Of a stretch of 44,731 bases of DNA, positions 6,874-14,484 are shown piece by piece (position 1 is the stretch's first letter; each line of letters starts with the position of its first letter). Both the position numbers and the translations under genes were made by a program. The notes below the pieces were generated by a model. The model was not told where the DNA came from. It made no database searches and was given only the letters and a program-made list of their open reading frames with translations. Source of the stretch: SAR202 cluster bacterium (GTDB taxonomy: Bacteria; Chloroflexota; Dehalococcoidia; Lucifugimonadales; VGZY01); the NCBI GenBank assembly GCA_016872355.1, contig VGZY01000017.1, positions 1 to 44,731 of the forward strand, in the 5' to 3' direction.

Positions 6874-9537
6874 ATGACAACCACATCACGCAGCACAGAG
6901 CTACGCTACAGCCCCGCGGAGATTGAGGCCAAGTGGCGCGAGCGGTGGGCGAAGGACAGGCTCTACGCGGTGCGCGACGACGATCCGCGCCCCAAGTGGT
7001 ACGAGATGACGATGTTCCCGTACCCCTCCGGCGATATTCACATGGGCCACTGGTACGCCATGGCCCCTTCGGACGCGCATGCACGGTTTCGCCGGATGCA
7101 GGGCTACAACGTGCTGCACCCCATGGGCTTCGATGCGTTCGGCCTGCCGGCGGAGAACGCCGCGATCAAGCGCGGCGTCCACCCGTTCACCTGGACGATG
7201 GCGAACATCGAGAAGATGCGCGGCCAGCTAAAGACCATGGGCACCATCTACGACTGGGACCGCGAGGTAGTGACCTGCACCCCGGAGTATTACCGCTGGA
7301 ACCAGTGGCTCTTCCTGCAGTTCTACAAGGCCGGGCTGGCTTACCGCGCTTTCGCGCCCGCCAACTGGTGCCCTTCGTGCAACACCGTCCTCGCCAACGA
7401 GCAGGTGACGGACGACGGCAAGTGCGAGCGCTGCGGCACCGTTGTCACGCGCCGCGAGCTGAACCAGTGGTTCTTCCGCATCACGAAGTACGCCGAAGAG
7501 CTGCTCGACCACTCAAAAATAGAGTGGCCCGAGAAGATCAACCTGATGCAGACGAACTGGATTGGCCGCAGTACGGGCGTCAGGATCGATTTCGATCTGG
7601 AGAAGGGGTACGGCCCCGATTCGCCGGGCTCCTACGGGGTTCAGAGCAAAGTACAGGGTACGGGGGACGGTGAAATCCAGACGAAGCTGACGACCTTCAC
7701 GACGCGCATAGACACGATCTACGGAGTCACGTTTGTCGTCATTGCCCCGGAGCACCCGCTGGTGCCGAAGCTGACGACCGCCGAGAACCGCGCCGCGGTG
7801 GAGGCTTACATCGAGCAGGCGCGGCGACAGACGGAGGTGGACCGCATGTCCACTGAGAAGGAGAAGACGGGCGTCCCCACCGGCTCGTTCGCCGTCAACA
7901 AGCTCACCGGCGAGCGCGTTCCGATCCTCGTCGGCGACTACGTCCTGCTGACGTATGGCACGGGCGTGGTCATGGCCGTGCCGGCGCACGACCAGCGCGA
8001 CTTCCAGTTCGCGAAGAAGTACGGGTTGCCGGTGAAGGTCGTCATCGCCCCGCCGGAAGCCTCACCCTCACCTGTCGCTAACGCGACATCCTCTCCCGTC
8101 GAGGGAGAGGAAAAAATTGAGCTGACGGAGGCGTTCACCGGCGTCGGCACAATGGTCGCCTCTGGCCAGTTCAACGGCCTGAAGAGCGACGTTGCGAAAG
8201 AGCAGATCGCCGAGTACGTGGAGTCGAAGGGCTGGGGCAAGCGCACCGTGCAATACCGCATGCGCGACTGGCTCATTTCGCGCCAGCGCTACTGGGGCAC
8301 GCCCATCCCAATCATCTATTGCCCGGACTGCGGCGAGCAGCCCGTGCCGGACAGGGACCTGCCCGTCGTGCTGCCCCAGGACGCGGAGTTCAGGCCGACG
8401 GGGGAATCACCGCTCGCGCTGCACCAGGGCTTCGTCAACACGAAGTGCCCGAAATGCGGCAAGGCCGCCAGGCGCGAGACGGACACGATGGACACGTTCG
8501 TTGACTCGTCGTGGTACCAGATGCGCTACACGAGTCCGCACTTCGCAGGCGGCCCGTTCGATCCGAAGGCGATCAAGAAGTGGAATCCCGTGGACCAGTA
8601 CACGGGAGGCGCCGAGCACGCAGTGATGCACCTGCTCTACGCGCGCTTCTTCAACAAGGCGATGCGGGACCTTGGGCTGATCGACTTCGACGAGCCGTTC
8701 GTCCGCCTCTTCAACCAGGGCCACATCCTCTCCAAGGGCGAGAAGATGAGCAAGTCGCGCGGGAACGTCGTCGCGCCGGACGAGTTCGTGAACGTCTACG
8801 GTGCGGACGTCGTCCGCTGCTACCTTATGTTCCTTGGCCCGTGGGACATGGGCGGCGAGTGGAACGAGGGGGGCGTCAACGGCATGGCGCGTTGGATGAA
8901 CCGCGTGTGGGAGATTGCCTCGCGCGACCCGGCGGAGCTGGACGCCGCGCCGGTGGACGAGACGGCAGTGCGCGAGCTGCAGCGCTCAACGCACAAGACG
9001 GTAAGGCATGTCACGGACGACCTGGCGAAGTTCAAGTTCAACACGTCGCTGGCCGCGCTGATGTCGCTCACGAACACGATGAACGCGGCGTGGGAGAAGG
9101 GTACGGGGGACGGGGTACGGAGGACGGGGGAAGGCGGCGAAGGGGCAAAGGGGGTACGGAGCGCCGGGGCCTCAGGCGGGGGCTCGGTAGGGTCTGCCGC
9201 CTGGCGGGACTCGGTGGAGAAGCTGCTGGTGCTGCTTGCGCCGATGGCGCCGCATATGGCGGAGGAGATGTGGGAGCGCACCGGCCACGCCTACAGCATC
9301 CACAACCAGCCGCAGCCGGTGTCGGACGCCGCGCTGGCGGCGGACGACGTGATCACGCTGGTCGTCCAGGTCAACGGCAAGGTGCGCGACAGGCTCGACG
9401 TGCCGGTGGGCGTGACGGAGGCGGAGGCGCGCAAGATCGCGCTGGAGAGCACGCGCATCCAGGCGCACCTGGAAGGCAAGCAGGTAGCCAAGTTCATTTA
9501 CGTGCCAGGCAAGCTGGTGAACATTGTGGTGAGGTAG
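6874..9537 (+). CDS. leuS: Leucyl-tRNA synthetase
   Basis: This 887-aa class I synthetase charges tRNA-Leu. The signature HMGH is at residues 56-59 and KMSKS at 624-628. A zinc-binding-like CPSCNTVLANEQ segment lies near 167, and the CP1 editing domain occupies roughly 220-410. The anticodon-binding helices and a C-terminal domain with VVQVNGKVRDRL follow. Three stretches look like repeat-derived insertions. The 15-mer GGGTACGGGGGACGG is at 7656-7670. A REP palindrome (about 8071-8115) encodes SPSPVANATSSPVEGE. Repeated GGGTACGG units at 9099-9160 encode a Gly-rich loop. All keep frame and fall in variable loops, so the enzyme is probably active. The T-box at 5705-6003 is its likely control. 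Confidence 0.97.
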   Translation: MTTTSRSTELRYSPAEIEAKWRERWAKDRLYAVRDDDPRPKWYEMTMFPYPSGDIHMGHWYAMAPSDAHARFRRMQGYNVLHPMGFDAFGLPAENAAIKRGVHPFTWTMANIEKMRGQLKTMGTIYDWDREVVTCTPEYYRWNQWLFLQFYKAGLAYRAFAPANWCPSCNTVLANEQVTDDGKCERCGTVVTRRELNQWFFRITKYAEELLDHSKIEWPEKINLMQTNWIGRSTGVRIDFDLEKGYGPDSPGSYGVQSKVQGTGDGEIQTKLTTFTTRIDTIYGVTFVVIAPEHPLVPKLTTAENRAAVEAYIEQARRQTEVDRMSTEKEKTGVPTGSFAVNKLTGERVPILVGDYVLLTYGTGVVMAVPAHDQRDFQFAKKYGLPVKVVIAPPEASPSPVANATSSPVEGEEKIELTEAFTGVGTMVASGQFNGLKSDVAKEQIAEYVESKGWGKRTVQYRMRDWLISRQRYWGTPIPIIYCPDCGEQPVPDRDLPVVLPQDAEFRPTGESPLALHQGFVNTKCPKCGKAARRETDTMDTFVDSSWYQMRYTSPHFAGGPFDPKAIKKWNPVDQYTGGAEHAVMHLLYARFFNKAMRDLGLIDFDEPFVRLFNQGHILSKGEKMSKSRGNVVAPDEFVNVYGADVVRCYLMFLGPWDMGGEWNEGGVNGMARWMNRVWEIASRDPAELDAAPVDETAVRELQRSTHKTVRHVTDDLAKFKFNTSLAALMSLTNTMNAAWEKGTGDGVRRTGEGGEGAKGVRSAGASGGGSVGSAAWRDSVEKLLVLLAPMAPHMAEEMWERTGHAYSIHNQPQPVSDAALAADDVITLVVQVNGKVRDRLDVPVGVTEAEARKIALESTRIQAHLEGKQVAKFIYVPGKLVNIVVR

Positions 9538-9568
9538 GGGGTGGGCGTCATTCTTGGAGTGTCCTCTG

Positions 9569-9780
9569 CCTAGTCCATTCGCAGGTAGCGCAAGCCTTAT
9601 CGTTATGCGATATTAAAGTTGTCCCAAGGAATTGAGCCACACGATTCAGACGCAGCAGCGCAAGATCCGGGAAACTGGAGTATTCACTGAGGCAACTGGA
9701 ACGAGGGCAAGGTCCCTTGGGACACCTGTTTTTGATGCAGTGAGGGGGCAGTCACATTTGACTGCCCCCTCACTGTGTTT
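9569..9780 (+). ncRNA. Structured RNA, copy 1, unknown class
   Basis: TGTCCCAAGG (9620-9629) pairs perfectly with CCTTGGGACA (9715-9724), closing a roughly 105-nt domain. An inner hairpin TCCGG-GAAA-CTGGA carries a GNRA loop. A perfect 17-bp terminator (9738-9754 with 9759-9775) and TGTTT follow. Copy 2 starts exactly 1158 bp to the right. It keeps the closing stem, the GAAA loop with a compensatory pair change, and about 50 nt of upstream sequence (CCTAGTCC through GCGATATTAAAG). The next gene is convergent, so this is not a leader. I do not recognise the class. The true 5' end is uncertain. Confidence 0.65.
9738..9780 (+). terminator. Terminator of structured RNA copy 1
   Basis: The stem 9738-9754/9759-9775 is 17 bp and perfect with loop CATT. 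TGTTTG follows. Because the stem is symmetric, it could also stop the convergent hicB-like transcript. Confidence 0.85.
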
Positions 9781-9797
9781 GCTGGGAGTCTGCCGCT

Positions 9798-10010
9798 TCA
9801 GGATACTGAGACGAAGGTTGCGGAGGACTGTGAAGGCGGGATTGGCAGGCCGTCGTCCTGCAGCCCTTTGACATGCATCTCAATGGCCCTATGCATATTT
9901 CGCTCAGCCTCGCGGCGGGTCCTCCCAGTGGCGACACAGCCTGGAAGGTCAGGCGAGTATGAGGAGAAGTATTTATCTGCTTTCTCAGTGACGATAAGGA
10001 AACGATGCAT
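9798..10010 (-). CDS. HicB-like antitoxin, orphan
   Basis: This 70-aa protein has the HicB fold signature: FSSYSPDLPGCVATGRTRREAERNMHRAIEMH in the usual order. HicB proteins neutralise the HicA mRNA interferase. No hicA is found on either side, and the next gene upstream on this strand is a MazF-type toxin, so this is a solitary antitoxin or a regulator. A DNA-binding tail common in longer HicB forms is absent. The gene lies between two copies of a structured RNA. Confidence 0.8.
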   Translation of the reverse strand: MHRFLIVTEKADKYFSSYSPDLPGCVATGRTRREAERNMHRAIEMHVKGLQDDGLPIPPSQSSATFVSVS

Positions 10011-10056
10011 TCCTGGTGTTCCTTTTAGGCCACTTTGCGTCTATTCGGTATCGCGC

Positions 10057-10410
10057 TTAGCGGCTCTTGGCCGCTAGCCCGAACAGCTTCCTCAACTTCG
10101 CGTTAACCTCGGCCTCGTTGCTCACAGGAATTAAGCCAAGCTCGCGCTGGACACCGGATGTGGAGATCGTCATAAGGCGGTGCAGGCGAACCGTAGACGG
10201 CACTTTCAGCCCGGAGACTTCGTTGCCTGGCATGTGAGGGTCGATAAATATATCGGATGGCTGTGGGTCTGGCGGGGCTTTGCTGGTGATGAACGCCACG
10301 ACGATGTGAGAGTTGGCGCCGATAGGCCGGGTAAGGCATAGTGCGGGTCGGACCTTGTTTGCGGCAAGGTCATCGAACGGGAACGGCAGCAGGACGATCT
10401 TACCCTTCAT
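10057..10410 (-). CDS. MazF/PemK-type toxin
   Basis: This 117-aa protein fits the PemK/MazF mRNA-interferase family. It begins MKGKIVLLPFPFDDL, followed by KVRPALCLT, and has the later S(T/S)VRLHRL segment. These toxins cut RNA and are held by an antitoxin. ATG 10410 is preferred over the upstream TTG because it lies inside the end of the antitoxin gene, an 11-nt overlap typical of coupled TA operons. The order is antitoxin then toxin on the minus strand. Confidence 0.85.
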   Translation of the reverse strand: MKGKIVLLPFPFDDLAANKVRPALCLTRPIGANSHIVVAFITSKAPPDPQPSDIFIDPHMPGNEVSGLKVPSTVRLHRLMTISTSGVQRELGLIPVSNEAEVNAKLRKLFGLAAKSR

Positions 10411-10654
10411 GTGATACAAGTTTGCCGTCAGCCAGAGAGTAGATGTCTTCCTCGGGATCGTTGAGGAACTCGAAGGCGGGGTTGTTAGTGACGGCCTGTA
10501 GCCACTCTAATTCGGATATATCTTCGTACCCCGCAGGCAGCACTATGACCCGCACGCGGCCTTCGCCGAGCTCGGTAATCGGCTCGTCCAGGTGGAGGTT
10601 GCCGTTTTGGTCAACCGTTCCAGACGCTTCAACTGCGCGGACTGAGGACTTCAT
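10400..10654 (-). CDS. Antitoxin of the MazF-type pair
   Basis: This 84-aa protein starts with a short beta-rich segment, SGTVDQNGNLHLDEPI then GRVRVIVLP. It ends in an acidic tail, FEFLNDPEEDIYSLADGK. That layout is common in small antitoxins paired with MazF or PIN toxins, where the tail wraps the toxin. The toxin starts within its last codons. The family name is uncertain; the role comes from context and layout. Confidence 0.8.
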   Translation of the reverse strand: MKSSVRAVEASGTVDQNGNLHLDEPITELGEGRVRVIVLPAGYEDISELEWLQAVTNNPAFEFLNDPEEDIYSLADGKLVSHEG

Positions 10655-10726
10655 CCTGGGTCTCCCGGAGCTCGATGTTTAATTGATAGCCCAATCGCGG
10701 GCAAATTACAAGTCTCTGCACGTCGG

Positions 10727-10922
10727 CCTAGTCCGTCCGCAGGTAGCGCAGCGCTTCCAGGTATGCGATATTAAAGTTGTCCCAAGGAACTGAGCGGACA
10801 TCACAGTTACAGCAGAAGCGTATTGGGAAACCGAGAGCATCTGAAGTAGGTGAGATGATCGCAAGGTCTCTTGGGACACTTGCTTTTAGAAGGGCCCCGC
10901 CGTCGGGGCCCCTCTCTTTTTT
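10727..10922 (+). ncRNA. Structured RNA, copy 2, unknown class
   Basis: This is the paralogue of the RNA at 9569-9780. TGTCCCAAG (10778-10786) pairs with CTTGGGACA (10870-10878). The inner TTGG-GAAA-CCGA hairpin keeps the tetraloop while its stem differs from copy 1 in a compensating way. An extra CATCT/AGATG hairpin lies at about 10838-10857. A terminator (10892-10899 with 10904-10911, then CTCTCTTTTTT) ends it. The next gene starts about 120 nt later, so this copy could alternatively be an attenuator, but copy 1 has no gene to attenuate. Confidence 0.65.
10891..10922 (+). terminator. Terminator of structured RNA copy 2
   Basis: GGGCCCCG pairs with CGGGGCCC around CCGT, and CTCTCTTTTTT follows. 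It is a strong intrinsic terminator. Confidence 0.9.
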
Positions 10923-11042
10923 GCCGCCGGACCGGCCTGCGTGCCGCCACGCCTTCCTCCAAACTTGCGCCTGTGATGTCCACGGCAGATAATGGGGAAC
11001 TGTCCGGTATCCGGACGCATCCCCGTTGAGTGGACTCCGCCC

Positions 11043-12554
11043 ATGCGATTTGCCTTTCGGTCCGGTCGCGTAGCCAGGGCGCTCCTGCTTCCGGCCGCAA
11101 TTCTTGTGCTCTCAATCGTGGCCTGCTCCGGCGACGAGTCGCCGGCCGCGCCGAACGGAACCGCCATGGTCGCGCATATCTCCGCCGGGCAGGTGGAGGC
11201 GGGAGCGCCGGTGGTCAGGTTCACCGACGCAGGCTTTGAGCCGAAGCGGCTGGATGTGACCGCCGGGCAGGCGGTCTGGTTTGTGAACGATTCCTCGAAG
11301 AAGCTCTGGCCTGCATCGAGCATCCATCCCACTCACCAGATATACCCGGAGTTCGATGCGAAGGACACGGTGCCGCCCGGCAGCGCGTGGTCGTTCACGT
11401 TCGACAAGCCCGGGTTCTGGCGCTACCACAACCACATGGCCCCGGAGAAGGGCGCGCTGGTTGTCGTCACTGGCGGCGAGGAGTTTGCGCCCGAGCCGCT
11501 GGTGATCAATTCCGCAAACCTTAACTTCGAGCCGGCCGGCAACATCTCGCTCAAAGACTATGTTGCGCTGTTCAAGGACGACGTGCTGCTCCATAACTAC
11601 CTGGAAAAGTACGGCCCCGCGCAGGTGACGACGATGCTGTTCGAGTACGCCTCGGAGCGCAACGTGCTCTGTCACGACCGTGCCCACCAGCTTGGCCACA
11701 TAGCGTACGCGATGTACGGCGCGTCCGCCTTCGCGCTTACCGGCCACGAGTGCGAGGCGGGGGCGTACCACGGCGCGACCGAGGCGCTGTTCCGGGACAG
11801 GGGAACGGTGAACCTGAAGGCGGACGTGGAGACGCTCTGCAACTCGGCGACCTCGTACTTCAACAAGCTCAACTGCCTGCACGGTGTGGGACACGGCCTG
11901 ATGGCGTGGACAAGCTACGAGCTTTACGACGCGCTGGGCCTGTGCGACCAGCTCGGCGAGGACCGGGACCGGCGGGCGTGCTATTCCGGCATTTTCATGG
12001 AAAACGTCGTGGGCGGCCTTGCGGCGAATATGGGTCACACATCGGATTACATCTCGGACGACCCGCACTTCCCGTGCGACGCCGTCGGCGAGCAGTACCT
12101 GGGCCCCTGCTACCTGTACCAGACAACGCGCATGCTGGGCCTATTCAAATACAACTATGGCAAGGTTGCCGAGGCCTGCGCGGAGACACCCAACATCGTC
12201 CACCACGAGTGCTTCGAGAGCTACGGGCGGGACATCGCAGCTGTTACGCTTGGAGAGCCGGCGAAGGCGCTCAAGATGTGCCAGGACACGGTGGAGGACC
12301 AAACGAGCACGGTGTACTGCGTGCAGGGCGCGGTGCAGGCCCGCTTCTGGGAGGTGGAGCGCGCGCCTGAGGCGCTCGAGATGTGCCACATCGCGGATGT
12401 GCTGGACGAGAAGCGCGGGTGTTACACGATGATCGTGCTGCGTGCAAAAGAGCTGTATTCGCGCCAGGCGGACTTCTGGGATTTCTGCGCGAAGGTGGAA
12501 GAGCCGTGGGCATCGTGGTGCAAGCGCCAGCAAGTCGTGGAGAGCGGAACCTGA
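11043..12554 (+). CDS. Lipoprotein: cupredoxin-like domain plus His/Cys-rich domain
   Basis: This 503-aa protein starts with a lipoprotein signal (lipobox LSIVAC near residue 21), so it is probably tethered outside the membrane. Residues about 45-135 form a cupredoxin-like fold: VRFTDAGFEPKRLDVTAG, then FDKPGFWRYHNHMAP. The cysteine of a normal type 1 copper site is missing there. The rest is rich in paired His and Cys motifs: CHDRAHQLGH, CEAGAYHG, CLHGVGHGLM, and repeated CYSGIF and CYLYQTTRM-type segments. This suggests a disulfide-linked or metal-binding helical repeat. I do not recognise a named family for it. The ATG at 11043 is chosen over 10992 because the signal begins there. Confidence 0.8.
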   Translation: MRFAFRSGRVARALLLPAAILVLSIVACSGDESPAAPNGTAMVAHISAGQVEAGAPVVRFTDAGFEPKRLDVTAGQAVWFVNDSSKKLWPASSIHPTHQIYPEFDAKDTVPPGSAWSFTFDKPGFWRYHNHMAPEKGALVVVTGGEEFAPEPLVINSANLNFEPAGNISLKDYVALFKDDVLLHNYLEKYGPAQVTTMLFEYASERNVLCHDRAHQLGHIAYAMYGASAFALTGHECEAGAYHGATEALFRDRGTVNLKADVETLCNSATSYFNKLNCLHGVGHGLMAWTSYELYDALGLCDQLGEDRDRRACYSGIFMENVVGGLAANMGHTSDYISDDPHFPCDAVGEQYLGPCYLYQTTRMLGLFKYNYGKVAEACAETPNIVHHECFESYGRDIAAVTLGEPAKALKMCQDTVEDQTSTVYCVQGAVQARFWEVERAPEALEMCHIADVLDEKRGCYTMIVLRAKELYSRQADFWDFCAKVEEPWASWCKRQQVVESGT

Positions 12555-12562
12555 AGGCAAAT

Positions 12563-12633
12563 TATGAATTATGAAGTATGAATGATGAAGGTCCGATCCG
12601 AGGCCTTCACTTCATAATTCATAATTCATAATT
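12563..12633. repeat. Inverted TATGAATTATGAAG repeats
   Basis: AATTATGAATTATGAAGTAT units (from about 12564) face CTTCATAATTCATAATTCAT units (about 12610-12633), with a GC-rich centre. The block can fold into a long hairpin between two genes and belongs to the dispersed CATAATT family also seen at 4899-4931 and 23940-23956. Confidence 0.6.
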
Positions 12634-12652
12634 TTCTTTCCCGGAGACTTAC

Positions 12653-13639
12653 ATGAGAGCGGCTATCATTGGTTGCGGGCACGCGGGCAGGGGACACGCG
12701 GAGGACGCGAAGCGCGCGGCCTTGGAGATCGTCGGCTTCTGCGACATTATTGAGGCTTCGGCGGAGAAGCTATGCGCCGATTACGGCGGAAAGTACGCCA
12801 CCACAGACCCCGAAAAGGTCATGAAGGACAAGTCGATAGACATCGTCTTCATCGCCACGCACCACGACGCGCATAAGCCTATGGCGCTGGCCGCCGCCAG
12901 GGCGGGCAAGCACATCTTGCTTGAGAAGCCGATGACCGTAACCAAACGAGACGCGATAGAGGTCGCCGAGGCCGTCAAGAAGGCGGGAGTGAAGCTCGCG
13001 ATCAATTACAAGTTCAGGCTGTCCCCGGCGGTGCTCAAGGTGAAGGAGCTCATCAAGAGCCCGCGCGTCAGCCACGGCCAGCTCGCGATGTCCGACAGCC
13101 GCCCAGGCGCAAGCCGCTGGATCTGGCACGGCGACGACGGAGGCGGGCTGCTTATCAGCACGGCGGCGCACACCGTGGACATCCTGTCATACCTGATGGA
13201 CTCGGACGCCGAGCGCGTCTACGCAGAGGGGCGACTTTTTGAGCCGGAAGGCAAGGGCACGCACGGCTATCCGGACGGGGTAGTGGGCACCATCCTCTGG
13301 AAGAGCGGCGGCATCTCCACCTTCATCAGCGCCGACCAGGGCCAGAACGACTTTCTCTCAAAGTGGTTCGTAACTCTCTACGACGGCACGCGCAGCGCCT
13401 CCATCCACGCCCACATGGGCCGCGCCGAGCTCGGCGGCTGCGAGATCACGCACCTGGACAACAAGGTGCTGCCCGCGGAGAAGGTCAAAGAGTCCATAAT
13501 CCTCACCAACCTCCTCAAAGCCATTAAGACCAACGGCGACACCGTCTGCAACGTCCGCGACGGCGTCCGCACCGTAGCCATCTGCAACGCCCTGGACGAG
13601 TCCGCCAAGACCGGCAAGCCGGTGAGGGTGACGGTTTAG
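12653..13639 (+). CDS. Gfo/Idh/MocA family oxidoreductase
   Basis: This 328-aa NAD(P)-dependent oxidoreductase has an N-terminal Rossmann fold with IIGCGHAGRGH (residues 5-15), then the family signature GKHILLEKPMT near residue 85, followed by the C-terminal beta-sheet domain. Family members oxidise sugars, inositols or related alcohols. The substrate is not predictable here. GGAG at about 12641 supports ATG 12653. It seems to be a single-gene transcript between repeats and a TA pair. Confidence 0.93.
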   Translation: MRAAIIGCGHAGRGHAEDAKRAALEIVGFCDIIEASAEKLCADYGGKYATTDPEKVMKDKSIDIVFIATHHDAHKPMALAAARAGKHILLEKPMTVTKRDAIEVAEAVKKAGVKLAINYKFRLSPAVLKVKELIKSPRVSHGQLAMSDSRPGASRWIWHGDDGGGLLISTAAHTVDILSYLMDSDAERVYAEGRLFEPEGKGTHGYPDGVVGTILWKSGGISTFISADQGQNDFLSKWFVTLYDGTRSASIHAHMGRAELGGCEITHLDNKVLPAEKVKESIILTNLLKAIKTNGDTVCNVRDGVRTVAICNALDESAKTGKPVRVTV

Positions 13640-13719
13640 AGTAAAATGACGATGTAGGTCCAAAGACGGAGAACTGCGCCACGAACATCAAGGAAAAACT
13701 TTCGGAGCAAATCGGATCG

Positions 13720-13914
13720 ATGACCGATGCCGAGCTCGAAATGGTCTCGGAGTACGTTGCCTACGTGAAGCACCAGGCGCGGCGCGGTGCCGAGCCGATG
13801 GACCCGGCGCAGCTGGCCTCCCTTTACGCAGAGTTCTCCAAAGAGGATTCCGAGCTGGCGGAGGCGGGTTTGAGTGACTATTCCAAGAGACTCAGGCGAG
13901 AGGACGCTAATTGA
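13720..13914 (+). CDS. Antitoxin upstream of MazF-type toxin
   Basis: This 64-aa acidic, helical protein (MTDAELEMVSEYVAYVK; tail SDYSKRLRREDAN) is followed by a MazF-type gene whose start overlaps its stop by 4 nt. That arrangement supports an antitoxin role, though the sequence family is not clear. In-frame sequence continues upstream to about 13681 without a standard start codon, and no good RBS precedes ATG 13720. The N-terminus may therefore be longer or damaged. Confidence 0.7.
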   Translation: MTDAELEMVSEYVAYVKHQARRGAEPMDPAQLASLYAEFSKEDSELAEAGLSDYSKRLRREDAN

Positions 13915-14264
13915 CCGCCAAACGCGGGGAGGTTTGGGTGCCGGACCTCGACCCGATTCGAGGCTCTGAACAGGCGGGAACTCGGCCAGTCTTGATAATA
14001 CAGAACAACCTGATCAGCAGGCATACGACCACAGTAATTGCAGTACCGCTGACGACAAACTTGCGATGTGCTCCATTGCCCTCCTCGGTCATGATTCCCA
14101 TCGGCGAGGCCGGGTTGAGAAGTGACTCGGTGGCTCTTTGTAACCAGATACGGGCGATTGACTCATCTCGGCTGACAACCCGGTTGGGCGTGGTCACGCA
14201 GAACACACTTACCGCCATCGATGAGTGCATTCTCTTTACAACAGGTATGGACCGCAAACAATAA
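13911..14264 (+). CDS. MazF/PemK-type toxin
   Basis: This 117-aa mRNA-interferase family protein begins (M)TAKRGEVWVPDLDPIRGSE and then has GTRPVLIIQN, VIAVPLTTN and the late IRAIDSSRL segment. All are typical of MazF. The start is TTG at 13911, overlapping the antitoxin stop. It is the second MazF-type pair in about 4 kb. Confidence 0.92.
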   Translation: MTAKRGEVWVPDLDPIRGSEQAGTRPVLIIQNNLISRHTTTVIAVPLTTNLRCAPLPSSVMIPIGEAGLRSDSVALCNQIRAIDSSRLTTRLGVVTQNTLTAIDECILFTTGMDRKQ

Positions 14265-14324
14265 ACCGGCCTTCCCCGCCTTTCGCACCGCAAATCCCAT
14301 TTATACCCCGCATATACACAGGCA

Positions 14325-14353
14325 TTGAGAATATCCGTTCGCTCGGCTACAAT
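14325..14353 (+). promoter_or_regulatory. Promoter of the Ig-like surface protein gene
   Basis: TTGAGA (14325-14330), a 17-bp spacer and TACAAT (14348-14353) match a sigma-70 promoter. Transcription would begin near 14360 and give a leader of about 125 nt. Confidence 0.7.
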
Positions 14354-14359
14354 GGGCCG

Positions 14360-14484
14360 CATCCGGCATGCCGGGGCTGATGTGCTGCGCGGTGGGAGAG
14401 CCTGCCGGAAGTTTCGCGGTCGTCGCGCGGCGGGTTACTGTACGGGCTCCCGTGCGTCTCCAACACACGGGAGGGTTCCCCAAA
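14360..14484 (+). promoter_or_regulatory. GC-rich structured leader with masked RBS
   Basis: This 5' leader is rich in hairpins. CTCCCGTG (14447-14454) pairs with CACGGGAG (14466-14473), which contains most of the GGGAGGG Shine-Dalgarno of the next gene. ACGGG at 14442-14446 could instead pair with CCCGT at 14449-14453, giving a switchable fold. It may be a translational riboswitch or thermosensor. I could not assign it to a known class. Confidence 0.5.

Noticed and set aside
8511-9635. 374-codon plus-strand open frame
   Set aside because: It is an out-of-frame shadow of leuS.
9620-9775. 6S RNA, SRP RNA or T-box as identity of the paired RNAs
   Set aside because: The closed domain is only about 105 nt, lacks the 6S bubble arrangement, the SRP GGAA core and the T-box core sequence.
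14360-14484. c-di-GMP-I or cobalamin riboswitch
   Set aside because: GGGTTAC and GCCTGCCGG give a faint resemblance to c-di-GMP-I, but the conserved 5' half is absent. Cobalamin box elements are not matched either.
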